A DNA stretch of 64,000 bases. Origin: Hyalella azteca. Its lineage: Eukaryota > Arthropoda > Malacostraca > Amphipoda > Hyalellidae. Location of the stretch: positions 1 through 64,000 of the forward strand of contig NW_025946735.1 in assembly GCF_000764305.2 (NCBI RefSeq). Reading direction: 5' to 3'. Each line of letters starts with the position of its first letter. The stretch's first letter is position 1. Below the pieces are notes generated by a model, which did not search any database, was not told the origin of the DNA, and saw only the letters and a list, made by a program, of their open reading frames with translations. Below, piece by piece: positions 1-13,488 of this stretch. Both the position numbers and the translations under genes were made by a program.

Positions 1-3000
1 TAATAATAATAACAATAATAATAATTGTTATAACATCATACTGTTGAATTTTGCATTAGAAACGATAATACCAACATATCCACCAGACTGGCCATGAAGC
101 AATTAACGTTATATTTACATGTCGTGCGTGCTGGACCATCGTAGCAGAAAACGAAGTTATACGCAACGACTCGTATCTCATAGACCCCTTTAGTTAATAT
201 TAGCTCAGCAAGGTCAGCATAATCTCCATTGATTTGTTGATCCTGAGTATTCCTGAGAGTATCCTAAGTATGCACAAAGAGTGGGACACAATAGCGCCGA
301 GCATCTAAGAGTACTGCGGCTAACACTAAATAGACTAACAACACTCGCCCCACCGCATCTCTCAGGTCATGCCATAATTACCTTCATTGTTGACGTTGAT
401 CTTTAGTTGATACCTCACTGGAACTTAATCTGTATGAATTACTAATTGAACGCAAAATTTGTTTGATAATCATTCAGGAATAGATGGATCATGGATTGAT
501 ATACAGGATGATAAATATAAAAGATCATATCATAGATGGATCCTGTATATGTGATCGATTTCTCAATTTGTACCGATAACTTTCGGAAAATAATATCATT
601 TGGCAATTTGTTGTCCCAGAAACCAGGTATGTTTGTTCACCCTGAAGGTCTTGGGCCAAAGCGCCCTCAGAGGCTGCTACCTTAATGAATGCAGACCAAT
701 TACGCCAGACGACATGTGTCCCAATTTACGGCCATTAAACATAAATATATTCTGACATTACAATGCCCATTTATCATCTGATTTTACCTGGTACCGAATT
801 TTCAGCTGTAACTTTCATGTGTGAACGAATTACTGACACACATAATTGTTTCAAGGACACGTAGAATAAGGGACTTGAAAACGAAATCGCTGGTAAGTTA
901 AAAAATGACATAATAAAGATTAAAATTGTCTAACGACATTTTCGGCTCAAATGCAGAGCGAGTTCATAAAACATGAACTGTAAATTGATAGCCTGGATTT
1001 TGAACAACGACAAATTTTATTACGGAAATTATCATGGATGAGTGTCGCATCAATAGGTTATGATGAGTCGTTGGACGGCAACTCGGACATGAAACTGTTG
1101 GAATTAAATTGATTGTATATATATATCAATATATTTATTATTAAACGACATATCAAATAACCTCCCCATTATGCCAATTAACGGCAAAAAGTATGAATGA
1201 AAAGACAAATTATGAAGCACTAAGAAGAATATTTGCTGATTTAATAATGAATCTAAATTGTGTAATTGATGAAAATTAAATACAACCGAAATTGAGTGAT
1301 CAGCAATGCTCTAGCAATGCTCTAGCAATGCTCTTAATTTCTGTGTAATTAGAATTCAGTCCTCAGATACACGTGGCAGTGTTCCACAGAGAGAGGGGAG
1401 CATGGAAGGTGCGAAGCGAATGTTCCTCCATATCCCAAAACCATTGCCTAATACGGACCTAATTGCCTGCAAAGTGCACCTTGAATGCAATTAAACCTCC
1501 GGACGGTCACAAATGACGAATTTTAATCGCTAAGGATGCGTCAAAGGATTCTTTTAACAGCAGGCAATCGGAAGTGTGATCGCACCTAATAGCTCGAACT
1601 CGCATGTTTTCCGGTGCTCAATGAAGTCGCTAGTAAATTCCACCTTTTGTTCGGAAGTGTCGGCAATCATAGAAGGATTATTGATCTTTACGTTGATGAT
1701 ATTTTCCATGTGCTGATGAGCATCTCAAAGTGCAGGGATTAGTTATAATGCGGACGGCTTCAGAACGAACTTCGCTCAATCCGAGGTTGGTCATTACGGC
1801 TTGATAATAGCCACACTCACAGCAAATACTGAAATGACCATCCGATTTTATTTGGGTGTTTTTTTTAGTCTCGAAATCACGAGAGAAATATACGAGTATA
1901 TCATGCATTTAAAAAAAATTTTATGTATTTTTGTAAAAGCTAATCATATCTGAAATACCATATTCTCTCCAGACTAAATTGTTTGAATGAAAATGAAACT
2001 AATATACTGCAATAAATCAGCTCAATAATCTCGGCCAAAAATTGCCTTGGATTTTTTTTAGTCGAGGAATGAAATCATGGACTTCAATTCAGTTTTCCAT
2101 TAGAAATTTACGTCGGTTGAATGTCAAATTGAAAGAAGTAATTCAAAATTAGGAACCCAATTCTACATAAATTTACGATAGATTGAACTAATTTCCATTT
2201 ATTATTAAAGTTATATTGGAATTGAAATTGATTCAAAACTTATATGAACCGACAACACTCAATTACCAGAAAAAAACCCATGTCTCATTTCATCAATTTT
2301 ATTCTAAAATTCTTTTTCAATCAATATTAAATTTAAAATTCTTCTTGTATCTTAAATCATATAACACATTTTTCAACACGTGTTCTAGTAAAATACCAAC
2401 CATTAAACTGCACGTGCGTTAGTGCAACCTGCAAAGCGTCAATTATTGTTTATATGTAGCCTTCATTAATTCAAATGCTAATAGAAGATAACTTGCATGG
2501 GAAACACCCGGCCGTCATTGTTTTTTATAATCCACGTATTTGTGACGGAATAATTTAAATTTTGTTCTGTTCTCGGTAAGTTACGGGGATTTGGCTTGCA
2601 CTTCATATGAAAGCTCAAGACTTATCTAACCGCGTAATTTAATTATGCTCATCGCGTAAAGCGTTACCGATATTGTTTATTACACTCGTGTGCTTTGTTG
2701 GATTTATTTATTTCCTTGATTTATTTTCCAGGAAGCCTCAACGTTTCATTGCGACTTTGCGATATTAGTCGATGTTTCACAATTATTTTGGCTATGCTAT
2801 GCTACGGCAAAAATCAGTGCCAAATCATTTACGGTCACGCTGGCTATAAATAACGAAATTTGAAAGCGCATTACGTTACTCCCAAGAAAAAAAATCTGGT
2901 CGTGTTCAGATTTCGGGAATTTCTAATATATACAAAAATGTGTCTATTGAATTAATTGGTTGGTCAACCTCAAATGAACGAAATGACACACCTTCTATAC

Positions 3001-3917
3001 ATCTGTACAATGTAAAACGGTAAATGTAGATCAGAATTGGTGTTAGCAAATTCAAATGATTCTTTCCATACTACATCTGTAAAGTAGTTCCACAAAAAAA
3101 TTGCGGTGCAAAAATTATTATTCATGCATCACAGAAAAAATTAAATGATGCAAAACTTTTTTTCAAAATTTTTGACATCTCGGCCTGGATGATTCGATAT
3201 TTTTCTATGCGTTCCGCAACCATACATCATCTCTAGACTATAATTCATCAAAGCGGACACAGATTTTTCACTGCATAAGGCGATATGAATTTTCTGCATT
3301 GTGATTTCCACAACAGAAGGAGGAAGGCAAAAGTTGTAAACGAATTGCCACTCGTCTTTTATTAGCAGTATTTTTAAATGATATGATGTCTTTAGTTAAT
3401 AATGATGTCCAAATAATACGATGTCTTTAGCTAATAATAATGTCTAAAAAAGATTATGTCTTTAACAACGAATTCGGCGTTAACGTAGTTCCTGCGACAT
3501 TCTGGTCTAAAACATATCAAATCAGGCTAGTTTCTTCGTGTAATTATTCGTGATGAATTGGGTGGTTTCAGTTAGTGACGCTGCGAAATTTAAAAAATGA
3601 ATGACCAAAAATAGTATATCGAACATCTTAGCGTCTTCAAATTACGCTTTTTAAAGGGAACGCCTGGGTCTTAGATCGAATTTAATTTATTGCTTTTTTA
3701 AGCCCAATTGGTAGTCGCGGAAAATGCGCGTCAAACGCCATGAACCGAATATTGAGCGTGTTTTAGTTTTAGCGCGAGGAAGTTCCAAATTTAAAGGAAA
3801 TTAATATTTTTACCCTATTTTTTATAAAGATTTTTCTGTGAAAATTTTTATTTATAAGTTATCGTTGTTCGCGTTAACCGTGATAAGAAAAAAGTCACGT
3901 TGTGCATGATGGTACCC
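1..3917. other. Non-coding stretch, no gene seen
   Basis: AT-rich sequence opening with an AAT microsatellite (1-28). A 12-bp triplication with core AGCAATGCTCT lies at about 1303-1334, and a diverged threefold repeat of about 42 bp around the word GATGTCTTTAG lies at 3380-3460. ORFs here are short, and none shows coding character or plausible splice sites. Confidence 0.6.
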
Positions 3918-3955
3918 CTGTCTCTTATACACATCTAGATGTGTATAAGAGACAG
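3918..3955. other. Nextera mate-pair junction adapter (assembly artefact)
   Basis: CTGTCTCTTATACACATCT is followed directly by its reverse complement. This is the doubled Tn5 mosaic-end circularisation adapter used in Illumina Nextera mate-pair libraries. It is not genomic and is not a resident transposon. Confidence 0.98.
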
Positions 3956-3993
3956 CATATCCACCAGACTGGCCATGAAGCAATTAACGTTAN
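3956..3993. other. Chimeric 37-bp copy of positions 75-111, then N
   Basis: Positions 3956-3992 are identical to 75-111 in the same orientation and end at an N. This is the other end of the circularised mate-pair fragment read through the adapter, and it should be removed from the contig. Confidence 0.95.
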
Positions 3994-4804
3994 CAGAGAT
4001 AGACCCAAGTAGGAGCTTAAATCATTACAAAGTTAAATACCTGACCATCTCCTTACGATACTAAAGTAAAAAAGAGCAGATGCGGGGAAAAGAGGCAGTC
4101 ACTTGAACGTATACACCAATTTGTGCTCATGCCTCTAACTGAAACATTCTATTTAATCGCATTAAAAGCGTCTCGACCGACCTCATCGTCTTATGAAAAT
4201 CGAGTAAAGTTCATGTCATCAATCCATCGCTTCGGATGTATTCCATTTGAAGCAGAATTGACGCCAGACGGAAAAATACTAATTTATGTTAGTCGTTGAG
4301 GATGTACTATCAATTACTTATATAATCTATTAATATCTCTCCGATTTTTAAGTTTTGTAGTTCCTGAAATATTTTGATTTTAATTTGTTGCATTACCAGT
4401 TAAGTAGAATTATTATTTCCTTCAATGAACGGAAAAATTCCTGTACAATTTCTTGTACGACAGAAAAACGAACATCCAATGAATTTTTTTTTTGTTTTTA
4501 TTTGCTTTGCTTAGTGGAAGTAACAAATGCAGAGCACAAATAGTACATGCAAATGCCCGTACTTTGTTCTGTCACAGATGCATCTCTTTCATTTGCGGCG
4601 ACCGCTGCTTAATTAATGAGTGGTCGTATTAGCGGTACACCAACTCGCTTCTCTTGAAATCATGATGGACTGTTCGGTTCTAAAAACATTTGAACAAATG
4701 TCCATTACGGGCCATGGGATGCAACTGATTTCGTTTTTTCTACTTCGTCAACACGAAGGAAGAATATCCAAAAATAGAGTTCGTCTGCCAGAACGATGTT
4801 ACAG

Positions 4805-4955
4805 TTTAAAGTTTTACAGTTAACATGTTACAGTTAAGAGCGTTAAATGCTACAGTTAAGAGCGTTAAATGTTACAGTTAAGAGCGTTAAATGTTACACT
4901 TAAGTGCGTTAAATGTTACAGTTAAGTGCGTTAAATGTTACAGTTAAGTGCATAA
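4805..4955. repeat. 22-bp minisatellite
   Basis: About six units built on GTTACAGTTAAGAGCGTTAA. The left units read GAGCG and the right units read GTGCG. Confidence 0.9.
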
Positions 4956-5454
4956 GTGCATTTAAAAAGGACTGCTAACTTCAAGTGGCTACTAACTCTG
5001 GTAAATACAGTTACGGGAAATCACTTGATTTGTTTGTTCATCTAGAAAATGCATTTGTTCTCATCCAGAATTGCCTTAGGTACAAAACAACCAACTTTTT
5101 CTATTCAGTGACTTGATTCATGATTGCTATGTCAATTCATCTATACAAGTCCTCAAAGGAAAAATAATCGCAGGGAATTACGTCAAAAATTTTATATCCT
5201 ACCATCGATAACCTACCTGTTCACGAGTTTATCCAATGCAGAGCCTAAACTTGTAATGCTCCATAAATTTAGATTTTAAATTTTACTGCCATTCATACTA
5301 CATTCATTCAGGGTTATGACTAAACTGGGACCTGCAACTTTGTTCCTCTAAGACGATCATTTGAACTCCCAATACCAGGATTGCAAACCTGTAATACTTT
5401 GATATTTGGAAATATAAATAAATTATATTAAATTCACGAGTAAAATAACACGAA

Positions 5455-5760
5455 CTTTAGGAATCACTAATAACTAGTGTTAAATTTTCAATAATAACGA
5501 GTGATCACAAATATTATAGTTCAACCTCACTAACTTACCATCACCAATAATTAGTGATAATTTGACATGAAAAAACGAGGGATCTCTAACGTAAGAAAGT
5601 CTGACCTCAGAAACATGGGATCACCAATAATTAGTGATAAATTGGCAACAAAAACGAGTGATCACAACATTATAGTTCGACCTAACACACTTGCCATCAT
5701 TAATAATTAGCAATAACTTGACACAACTAACAAGGGATAGTCTGACCTCACAAACTAATG
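5455..5760. repeat. Diverged tandem repeat with ATTAGTGAT palindromes
   Basis: Three degenerate units of roughly 120-140 bp share ACGAGTGATCACAA, CACCAATAATTAGTGAT and TCTGACCTCA. The repeated CACTAATTATTGGTG word is near-palindromic. Confidence 0.7.
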
Positions 5761-5983
5761 CTACAACAAATGTCGCGGACAAATGCAGGGACATACCTCG
5801 ACTTAATTCCTAAGTCTGATGTCCTGCATCGACCAACAACTTAGTTCGCTTCAACACAGAAAAGAAAGCGTCGATGCAATTGGTGGCTGACAGCAATTGA
5901 TGGTTCACGGAAGATCAAAGGAGGACGCTTGCATGACGTCGCCAGCATTTCAATGAGTTGACCGTCAGGGTATGATTGCAATA

Positions 5984-6290
5984 AACTTTGAAGGGGTTGT
6001 CTCCTAACGTATTACTAGGCGAGGTAACTATGAAGCTATTGTCTCCTAACGTATTACTAGACGAGGTAAAGGTATTGTCTCCTAACGTATTACTAGGCGA
6101 GATAACTTTGAAGGTATTGTCTCCTAAAGTATTACTAGGCGAGGTAACTTTGAAGGTATTGTCTCCTAACGTATTACAAGGCGAGATAACTCAGAAGGTA
6201 TGTATCCTAACGTATTACAAGGCGAGGTAACTCTGAAGGTATTGTCTCCTAACATATTACTAGGCGAGGTAACTTTGAAGGTATTGTTGC
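5984..6290 (+). repeat. 42-bp minisatellite with in-frame 14-residue repeat
   Basis: Seven units of about 42 bp contain TTGTCTCCTAACGTATTACT. Read on the plus strand, five units encode the repeated text LSPNVLLGEVTLKV, and one unit is shorter by exactly 6 nt. A one-base loss in the sixth unit breaks the frame. There is no upstream start context or splice evidence, so I treat it as a satellite rather than a gene. Confidence 0.85.
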
Positions 6291-7448
6291 TAGTTTTGTG
6301 ACAATTTGTCCAGATTCACGCCCCAATAATTATATTTTTAAAGAGATTTTTAGCTATTTTATAACGTCTATTTAGTAATTTTCTATTGCGTCCTTTACGC
6401 GGATTGTTTTCATTTTGCTTCACTGAACTATGAACTGCACTTGTATTTATTACCATGAAAGCGTCCACGATAAATTATCTCCATAGCTTGCCCATAGTTT
6501 TCTCTAATTATCCTGCTTCTGTGTATTTAATTAAGGTCCTCAAATCAACTAGAGTAGATGAAGGGGCATTTCTAGAAAAACACTTGTCTTAACATAATTA
6601 TAACACCTTTTAAATTAAATTAAGATATGCTTTTATAGATTTCATTTGAATTCAAAATATGTGTAAGTTGCACAAGTGATCTTTGAACTGGGAAACAAAT
6701 AAGTATGGCGTAAATGCCAATAATATATTAAAACTCCATCTGAAACGCGTTGTTATAAAAATAACGTATTTTTTCCGTATGCCTCGAATTATTATCGTAT
6801 GCTCATAAAAATTTAATTGAGGCTGCACTTAGAACTCTGTTGATTTTACATGCCTTCATTACTTTATTCTTTAATTAAAAGCATTAAAAAATGTGATCAG
6901 AAAATATTCGCCTTGCTATTATGTAAACGGTATTTTAAAAGATCAAAATATTTCTAGCATTAAATTAGAGAATGTGAGAAATTTCATGACACAAGCGCGG
7001 AGAATGAGATAATTAGTAGTATAATATTAAGCATCAATATAAACCAACGCTTAAATGATGAATAACATAGAATATACTTCTTGAAAAGAGAAGTTTCGCT
7101 CATCAATGATAAATTTGGATTGAAGTTCATGAACAGATTAGATGTTTTTTTTTATGAAAGTTTTATCAAATTTTCTGAATTATAAGTTTTTTCCCGTTTG
7201 TTCCTTTCGCCTCTGAAGTCGAGAAACGATTACATCGATTGAGTAAAATGCTTTTAAATATTTTTCTCAATACTGATCTGTGATAGCTGGATTGCTGCCA
7301 TATCGTTTTTGTTAAGTTTTTAATATATTTTTTAGATAGCTTATACCTAATACATTGTATTGCAATACGTAATAAAATTTTTGTTGTTTTATGATTGTAC
7401 AGGAATCCATGGAAATTTACTTCGAGGCTCATCTCGACGGTTCTTTTC

Positions 7449-7610
7449 AGCGCATTTTTTCAGTATGGAAAAAAGGCGCTATTGTGCTCGCCCTGTCCGT
7501 CCGTCCGTCCGTCCATCCGTCTGTCTGTCTGTCTGTCCGTGACTTTACGGACGGACGGACGAGAAAATGTGCTCTCTGTCACCCACTGCAGTGAGTACTG
7601 AGTTATATAT
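7449..7610 (+). mobile_element. GTCY-microsatellite element, copy 1
   Basis: Left end AGCGCATTTTTTC, then the GGCGCTATTGTGCTCGCC block, a (GTCC/GTCT)n array, a right arm GAGAAAATGTGCT and the tail ending CTGCAGTGAGTACTGAG. It is a diverged member of the seven-copy family. Confidence 0.85.
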
Positions 7611-7975
7611 ATTTTAAATATATCAGGATTGATTTTTATTCCTGATTTTTTGTTTATTTACATGAATGCTCACTGCGAAACTGTACCTTGCTACCTCTCT
7701 CAATTTTTAGCAATAAACTAGAACATTCCGCACGCAATTCAAAATTGAATACTTTGCTCCAACACTGAAACAATTGTAACTCGTTCTGAATGATAGTTCA
7801 ATACGAAAACAAGGGCATGTTCTTGTTAAAAGCTAGAAATGCAAGACTAACAATTCAGTGTTCGATACATATGTCACGCAGAGTCGGTTATTGGAAAGCG
7901 AAAAAATGCATGAAACATTGCTTCGTACAGAGGGTATTTGATGCTTTTCACAGTCAAAGAGACTCGTTGTAAAAA

Positions 7976-8109
7976 AATTTCACTGTGCTGTTTGAATTCC
8001 ATAATTGTTCCCTACAAAATATATTTTATACATTTCCTAAAATTTCACTGTAGCTAGATGTTTGTATTCCACAATTTATCCCTAAAAAATATATTTTATA
8101 CATTTCCTA
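7976..8109. repeat. Tandem duplication, about 65 bp x 2
   Basis: Both units run from ATTTCACTGT to ATATTTTATACATTTCCTA with a few substitutions and a small indel. Confidence 0.85.
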
Positions 8110-8414
8110 GCTTACATAACTTGAGTTAACTTAAGTTTAAGTTGCTCAATATGTTGCGCGACCTAAATTTCAAAATTTATTACAGTGACTTTCATTCGAT
8201 AAAATTTATTCGAGATGCTGTAACGATAATTTAGCTTTTTTCTATACATTTTTGCATTAAAAATCACTGGGTGCAAGAAATATGGCATCACATGAGTCGG
8301 ATTTAACAATATTAATCCTCGAGAGATCCATAAGCACAAAAAATATATTTCCCAGATTTTACGGTTTCAAGCGCTTGACGAGCCTGAGCTCCATAAAATC
8401 TCAACCAGCATCCC

Positions 8415-8505
8415 AGTCCTTCACCCCTAGTCCTTCACCCCTAGTCCTTCACCCCTAGTCCTTCACCCCTAGTCCATTCACCCCTAGTCCTTCACCCCTA
8501 GTCCT
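8415..8505. repeat. 14-bp minisatellite (AGTCCTTCACCCCT)
   Basis: Between six and seven near-perfect units, strongly strand-asymmetric (C-rich on the plus strand). One unit has a one-base insertion. Confidence 0.95.
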
Positions 8506-8928
8506 AGTTTCTTCGTATGTGGTAAACAGAGGAGATTTTTCTGGGTTATTAACTTATTACCCTTCCACGCAGGGAATGTTTTCGCTCTGTTAGAGCTCTT
8601 CAAATCGTTATACAAACAGGATGAGAGTTCATCTAATATCGGTACAGGCAGTGTATGAGCTCGCGCGAGCCTTGCTTCGGCTTCATGTGCTGTTCATTGA
8701 AGCATTACAGATGAAAAAAGTGAACCGGAATTTAAAACGTCATCAGACAATGTTTCAACATTTACAACAAATAAGCAATACAATAACTGTCCCGTCATCC
8801 TACTAGAAGTGGAAGCGTGCATTAAAACATGTTTTAAACATTTACTTTTAAATTAAATATATTATTTAAATACATTTATTTAAATGCATTTCAAATACAT
8901 TTAAATTAAATTATTTAAATACATTTTT

Positions 8929-8955
8929 AAATTACTTCATTATATGAAGTAATTT
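8929..8955. repeat. Perfect inverted repeat, 12-bp arms
   Basis: AAATTACTTCAT, a 3-nt loop, then ATGAAGTAATTT. It lies at the end of an AT-only tract (8820-8930). Confidence 0.9.
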
Positions 8956-10058
8956 ACTCAATAGCCTCCTCTAACTCGCTAAATAAATTTCCACCTACTT
9001 ACTTTTCTCAAAGAACTAACTACATCATAAGGGTGAGTTAAACAAATTCATCTAATTTATAGACGCATATCAGTCATGCTTTTCAATATTTATTTGCCTT
9101 GAAAGCAACTTGTGTACCAGTTGCCTGAATGCAAAAGATTTTTAAAAAATTAAACTTTTCATCTAATTTCAATTGCTGACCATTTTAACCTTGGGAGAAA
9201 ATTTAGGCCAATAACCTTAAAAAAATAACTTAGGCCATCTCATTATTTTTCAGCAAATGAGGTTCATGATTTTCCGTGAAAATACGTGTGTGTTTTTCCA
9301 GAAAATTCGTCTATGATCTGAAGTCCTATAAATATTCTCTTTGCCCTTTATTTTCCAATAGGCCTTTGCGGCCATGAAGCCCATGGAACCATCGCATTTC
9401 TAACAAATATTATTTGGCAAGCTCTTAGAATTTCCTAATTATTCTCAGCTCCAAAGAAAAACTCTCTGAGTAACTATTTCCAGCGACAATAATGCGTTTC
9501 ACCATCAAACGTAACTGGCGAGTCGTATATTTAGTAAATTTATCAGAAGACGCACAATAATAAAAACATAATATATTGTTTTATTCTTCAATACATAAAC
9601 ATTTTCCGCCAAGCTTCTTTCGAAAGCAGGTACAGTGGAGTGAATTACTCTGCTTATTCGGCACGTTGGGTTTCATTTAAATTACATAATTATTCATTTT
9701 GAAAGAAGCCGCGTAGTTACAATGCTGATGCACTCGAGTTCCTCTCAAGAACAAAATGGCTTGTCAAATTAAAAAAGTAAAGTCAAGTGATTTTTAACAC
9801 TACTGTTTTGTGTGATAGAACAGAAATTTTTTGTTTTAGATCAGTCAAAATAACTGGTAGTCGATTACTTCATATTTCTGCGGTTCCATGTCAAACAAGT
9901 GATGCTACCGTGTTGCAGAACAAAAACTTAGACAATCCATCAAATATTACGCTAGGTTTTTTCAAGGTCAATTCATGTCTCTTCAAAAAAAGCAAACAAG
10001 GTTCCATATCCGCGGTACTCAAATAGGTTGTTTGCTTCCCTCTGTGTCAACTCTGTAG

Positions 10059-10334
10059 AAAGCTTCTACATTCGCTTGCTATGATCCAGAGACTTTCTTT
10101 ACCCAAGACTGCACCAGCCAGCGTCTCGGTAAGTTTCGGTATCAGCCCAGTTTGTTCAGCAGCAAAGGCCCAGTGGCAGCAAACACCGATACTATTGAGC
10201 ACGCTCGAACATTACTCGCCTCGGGCAAAAATGTCGTTGCAAAATTGTTTATGATTCTATCTACTCTTTTATTGGCCTGTTCAACAACTTTTCTTATTAT
10301 TTACTATTGTAAAACATCTTCCAATGAAGTTTAG
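10059..10334 (+). CDS. Candidate terminal exon of an unrecognised small membrane protein
   Basis: An open frame of 91 codons follows a good acceptor (a pyrimidine tract then CTCTGTAG ending at 10058) and ends in TAG. The product begins KASTFACYDPETFF. Near residues 58-80 it has one hydrophobic span (LFMILSTLLLACSTTFLIIY) that would make it a C-terminally anchored membrane protein. Codon choice is less AT-biased than the surroundings. A consensus donor (GTAAGT at 10130) and a second acceptor-like CAG at about 10157 lie inside it, so it might instead be two short exons. The family is unknown, and the upstream exons were not found with confidence. An open frame at 9787-10026 just upstream is possible but unsupported. 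Confidence 0.28.
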   Translation, partial: KASTFACYDPETFFTQDCTSQRLGKFRYQPSLFSSKGPVAANTDTIEHARTLLASGKNVVAKLFMILSTLLLACSTTFLIIYYCKTSSNEV

Positions 10335-13318
10335 CGTCATTCATCTACATACAGACAGCCCGTGAATATTTACATTCATGCGCTTATTTATATTTATATT
10401 CATTTTTGGTGAATATTTATTGAGTAATGAAATCAGTTAATTTAGCAGTTTAACTGAAGATGCAGATGAATTTAACAATCTGAAGACGCGTTACGTTCAA
10501 GTCAAATTTTTTAGTTAAATTATTGCTTCCGTATATCACAATTTAAGCGTCTACATGAGATGATCGAGATCGTCTCCAAGTTAGAGTGGCGGTCAACCAA
10601 ACTTTGGAGTGGAACGTCGGCACTGGACAAGTATCAGGAATTTCTGAAGTAACTATCTGGAATTGCAGAAACAGGTATCAGACATTTCTGAAACAAGTAT
10701 CAGAAATATCTGAAACATGTATCAGAAATATCTGAAATAAGTATCAGGAATTTCAGATACAATTATCAGATATTTCTGAACAAGCATCTGGAATTTCAGA
10801 AACAGGTATCAGACATTTCTGAAACAGGAATCAAGCATATCTGCAGCGTGGATCGGGAATTTCAGAAACAAGTATCAACAGCCACAGGTAGGTCCGTTAA
10901 AAGCCACATTAGGCACACAGGACTGCAACTGACCACACAAGTCTGACGAGGTTGAAAGAAAACTCAACGTACATGTTGCCGCAACCAATCTGATGGCAGC
11001 GACAATTATTGAAAATTGCATAAGTGCTATCAAAATGTACTTATTTTTTACAAAATGTACTTTTGTATTGTTATATCACTTCTCTAATGAAATTCGTGCG
11101 AATTAAGTATAAAGATTAGATCAAATCGCCATTTATTGTAGTTCTACTCTATGTGCGAGTATTATTACTTCATTTAAGTTAAATTTATATTTGATAGATT
11201 AAAGAGTATTTTTTTAAATTGTCATATTGTGCCCTTGCTTCCTACGCCTCGTAGAAGAATTGATTCATTATTAGTCGTGGCCTCCGAATAAGTTGAATAT
11301 ATATCAAAAACACCATTTGTTCGGAGGAGCCGGTGAAAGGCGAGGTTTACTTTTAACTTAAAATTAATAATACCATGAGATGCTCCTAATACATAAACAC
11401 ACACTCCGATATATGAAATGCAGATATGCTGCTAAAAGAGTGAATAAAATACTGTTGGATTGTTGAGAGACTTCATTCTTTGCTATACGTGGGAAATGGG
11501 CAAAACATGCACATTTTACATGGAATACGTTCAGTATTTTTACTTCTGCTTATTTTCACTGGAAAAAATCCTATAACATTTCAAACGGTAATAAAAATGG
11601 ATTCCGATTAACTACTAATTCCTAACGGCTCTGATGCAATATTTATTCAACGCAGTTAGACTTTGTTCAACTGGAAAGAGTTTTTTCTTTACCACGTTCA
11701 GAGTTTATTGGAATCGAATGTGGCTGTCCTATGAATTACTGTTGATCTGCCCACACATCCATTGAATATAGCAGAATATAAATGAAAAATGTTCTATTTG
11801 CTGGATCAAAAATTGCCTGTGTTCCTCGATACGTGCTCGTGTTATCAAAATATTTCCATTTATAACAATTATTTTAATGGATCATCACAATAGAAAGTTA
11901 AATAATGACAAAAAATGTACAAATATAAAAATTTACTAATGTAAGCGATGAGAAAATTATGGAAGTAATTATGAAAATTATCCTCTGAAAGGAGACATTT
12001 ATCGATATAAAATTTTTAAGCGGACGCGTAATTTCTGAGTCGTCCACGATTGCGATAGATTTTACTGTGATTTCAGAGCATATTTTACTCACTATTTAGC
12101 AGTCATATTCAAAACCATGCTCAAATGAGCCCAATAACCGGCGTCTAACTTGCTTGGTTTCACTATATATCACGCGACAATTTGAACTTTTTATTATTAG
12201 TTTTATAATTTTATTATTTATTTTATTTCCAAAAATAATTCGGAAATTATTTGTACTGCGTTACAGAACATTCTTCATGTAAATTATTATGAAAGCAATA
12301 CCAAGTTTAACGACCAGCTTCCAAATATTTTATGTATTTTTGTGAGTTTCATCGAATTACAACACTGTTACTTTACAAGTGATAGTTAGGAGCTTAGTCT
12401 CAACACGTATCATTTCAGGTAAATTTTGGAATTATTTCGGAACAAATTCTTCTCATGTTAAGTTCGCAGGAAAATTCTATGTTGAATCGATCTTGCTTTC
12501 TGTGTTTCATTAAGGCCTGAATTCATCTTCTTTATTCATTGTAACTAACTTTAAAACCATGGAAAGCGGGATTCTAAGCCCATAGAGATGATTCAAGCAA
12601 AGCCAGCTTCATTTAATGGTATATACTATTTACTTTACGCATGTTAACTCGTTTCTTAATAGTTTACAAAAATATCACATGAAAGACTCTGCACTGTAAG
12701 GGGATGAATTGAAGACTCTGTTAATTACTGGCTTGTTGATTTTGTCGAACTTAATTTCAGACGAAAATGTTTTTTATGTACATCAAGATTCTGAAGAACA
12801 TTCCCTATGAGGTTGGAAGTCAAAACCCTATTATGTGTATTGCGAAATTTTAACCCAAAAATGTATTATACTAGAATCATCGAGAACTTTAAGCTGAAAC
12901 TTCGATTACATGATGAACCTGTACGATAGAAAAGTATCAAGATACAGACAATAGGATAAACATGCAATTTATTTGTGTTAATCTATGTAAAATTATTGGT
13001 CAGTGCACTTGTACTATATATACAGACTAAAACTCAAAAATGAGTCGCCGATAGGTAGATAATTTGGTTGATGTCAATTGTGCCTGTGGAACCTAAAATT
13101 CCATTCTAAAACTTAACCAGCGCAGATATAACTAATACTTCACAATTTTAATTCGTAATAACTTTCTTTCAAGCGTAAAATCACACGGTCTGCAATTCTG
13201 TCGTTCATAGAAGATCTTCATAATTCCGGTCCTAATAATTCCGCTACTATGATAAAATTCCTACCTACATACACGTAAATTTCCAACCTACATAGACTGG
13301 AAAACTATATCGAATAGG
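10335..13318. other. Non-coding stretch with a 22-bp tandem array
   Basis: Apart from the array at about 10,665-10,880 I see only AT-rich DNA without coding signatures. Confidence 0.55.
10665..10880. repeat. Degenerate 22-bp tandem array (GTATCAGAAATATCTGAAAC)
   Basis: About nine diverged units of roughly 22 bp. Each unit has internal dyad symmetry (TCAGAAATATCTGA), so the array can fold into repeated small hairpins. Confidence 0.85.
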
Positions 13319-13488
13319 TTCATGGTATGTCATGATGACACATATCATTTACTCGAAAACAAAGGAGACGTCCAATTTGCAGAATCTTTTGTCTTTATAG
13401 GCATTCATGGTATGTCATGATGACACATCATTTACTCGAAAACAAAGGAGACGTCCAATTTGCAGAATCTTTTGTCTTTATAGGCGCA
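13319..13488. repeat. Tandem duplication, 85 bp x 2
   Basis: Two adjacent, nearly identical units from TTCATGGTATGTCATGATG to TTTGTCTTTATAGGC. They differ by a 2-nt deletion, which implies a recent duplication. Confidence 0.95.

Noticed and set aside
3918..3955. Apparent Tn5 transposon ends
   Set aside because: Head-to-head 19-bp mosaic ends with no element between them are the library adapter, not a natural insertion.
8415..8505. Tandem arrays (14, 22 and 42 bp) as possible CRISPR
   Set aside because: The repeats are directly adjacent without unique spacers, and the genome is eukaryotic.
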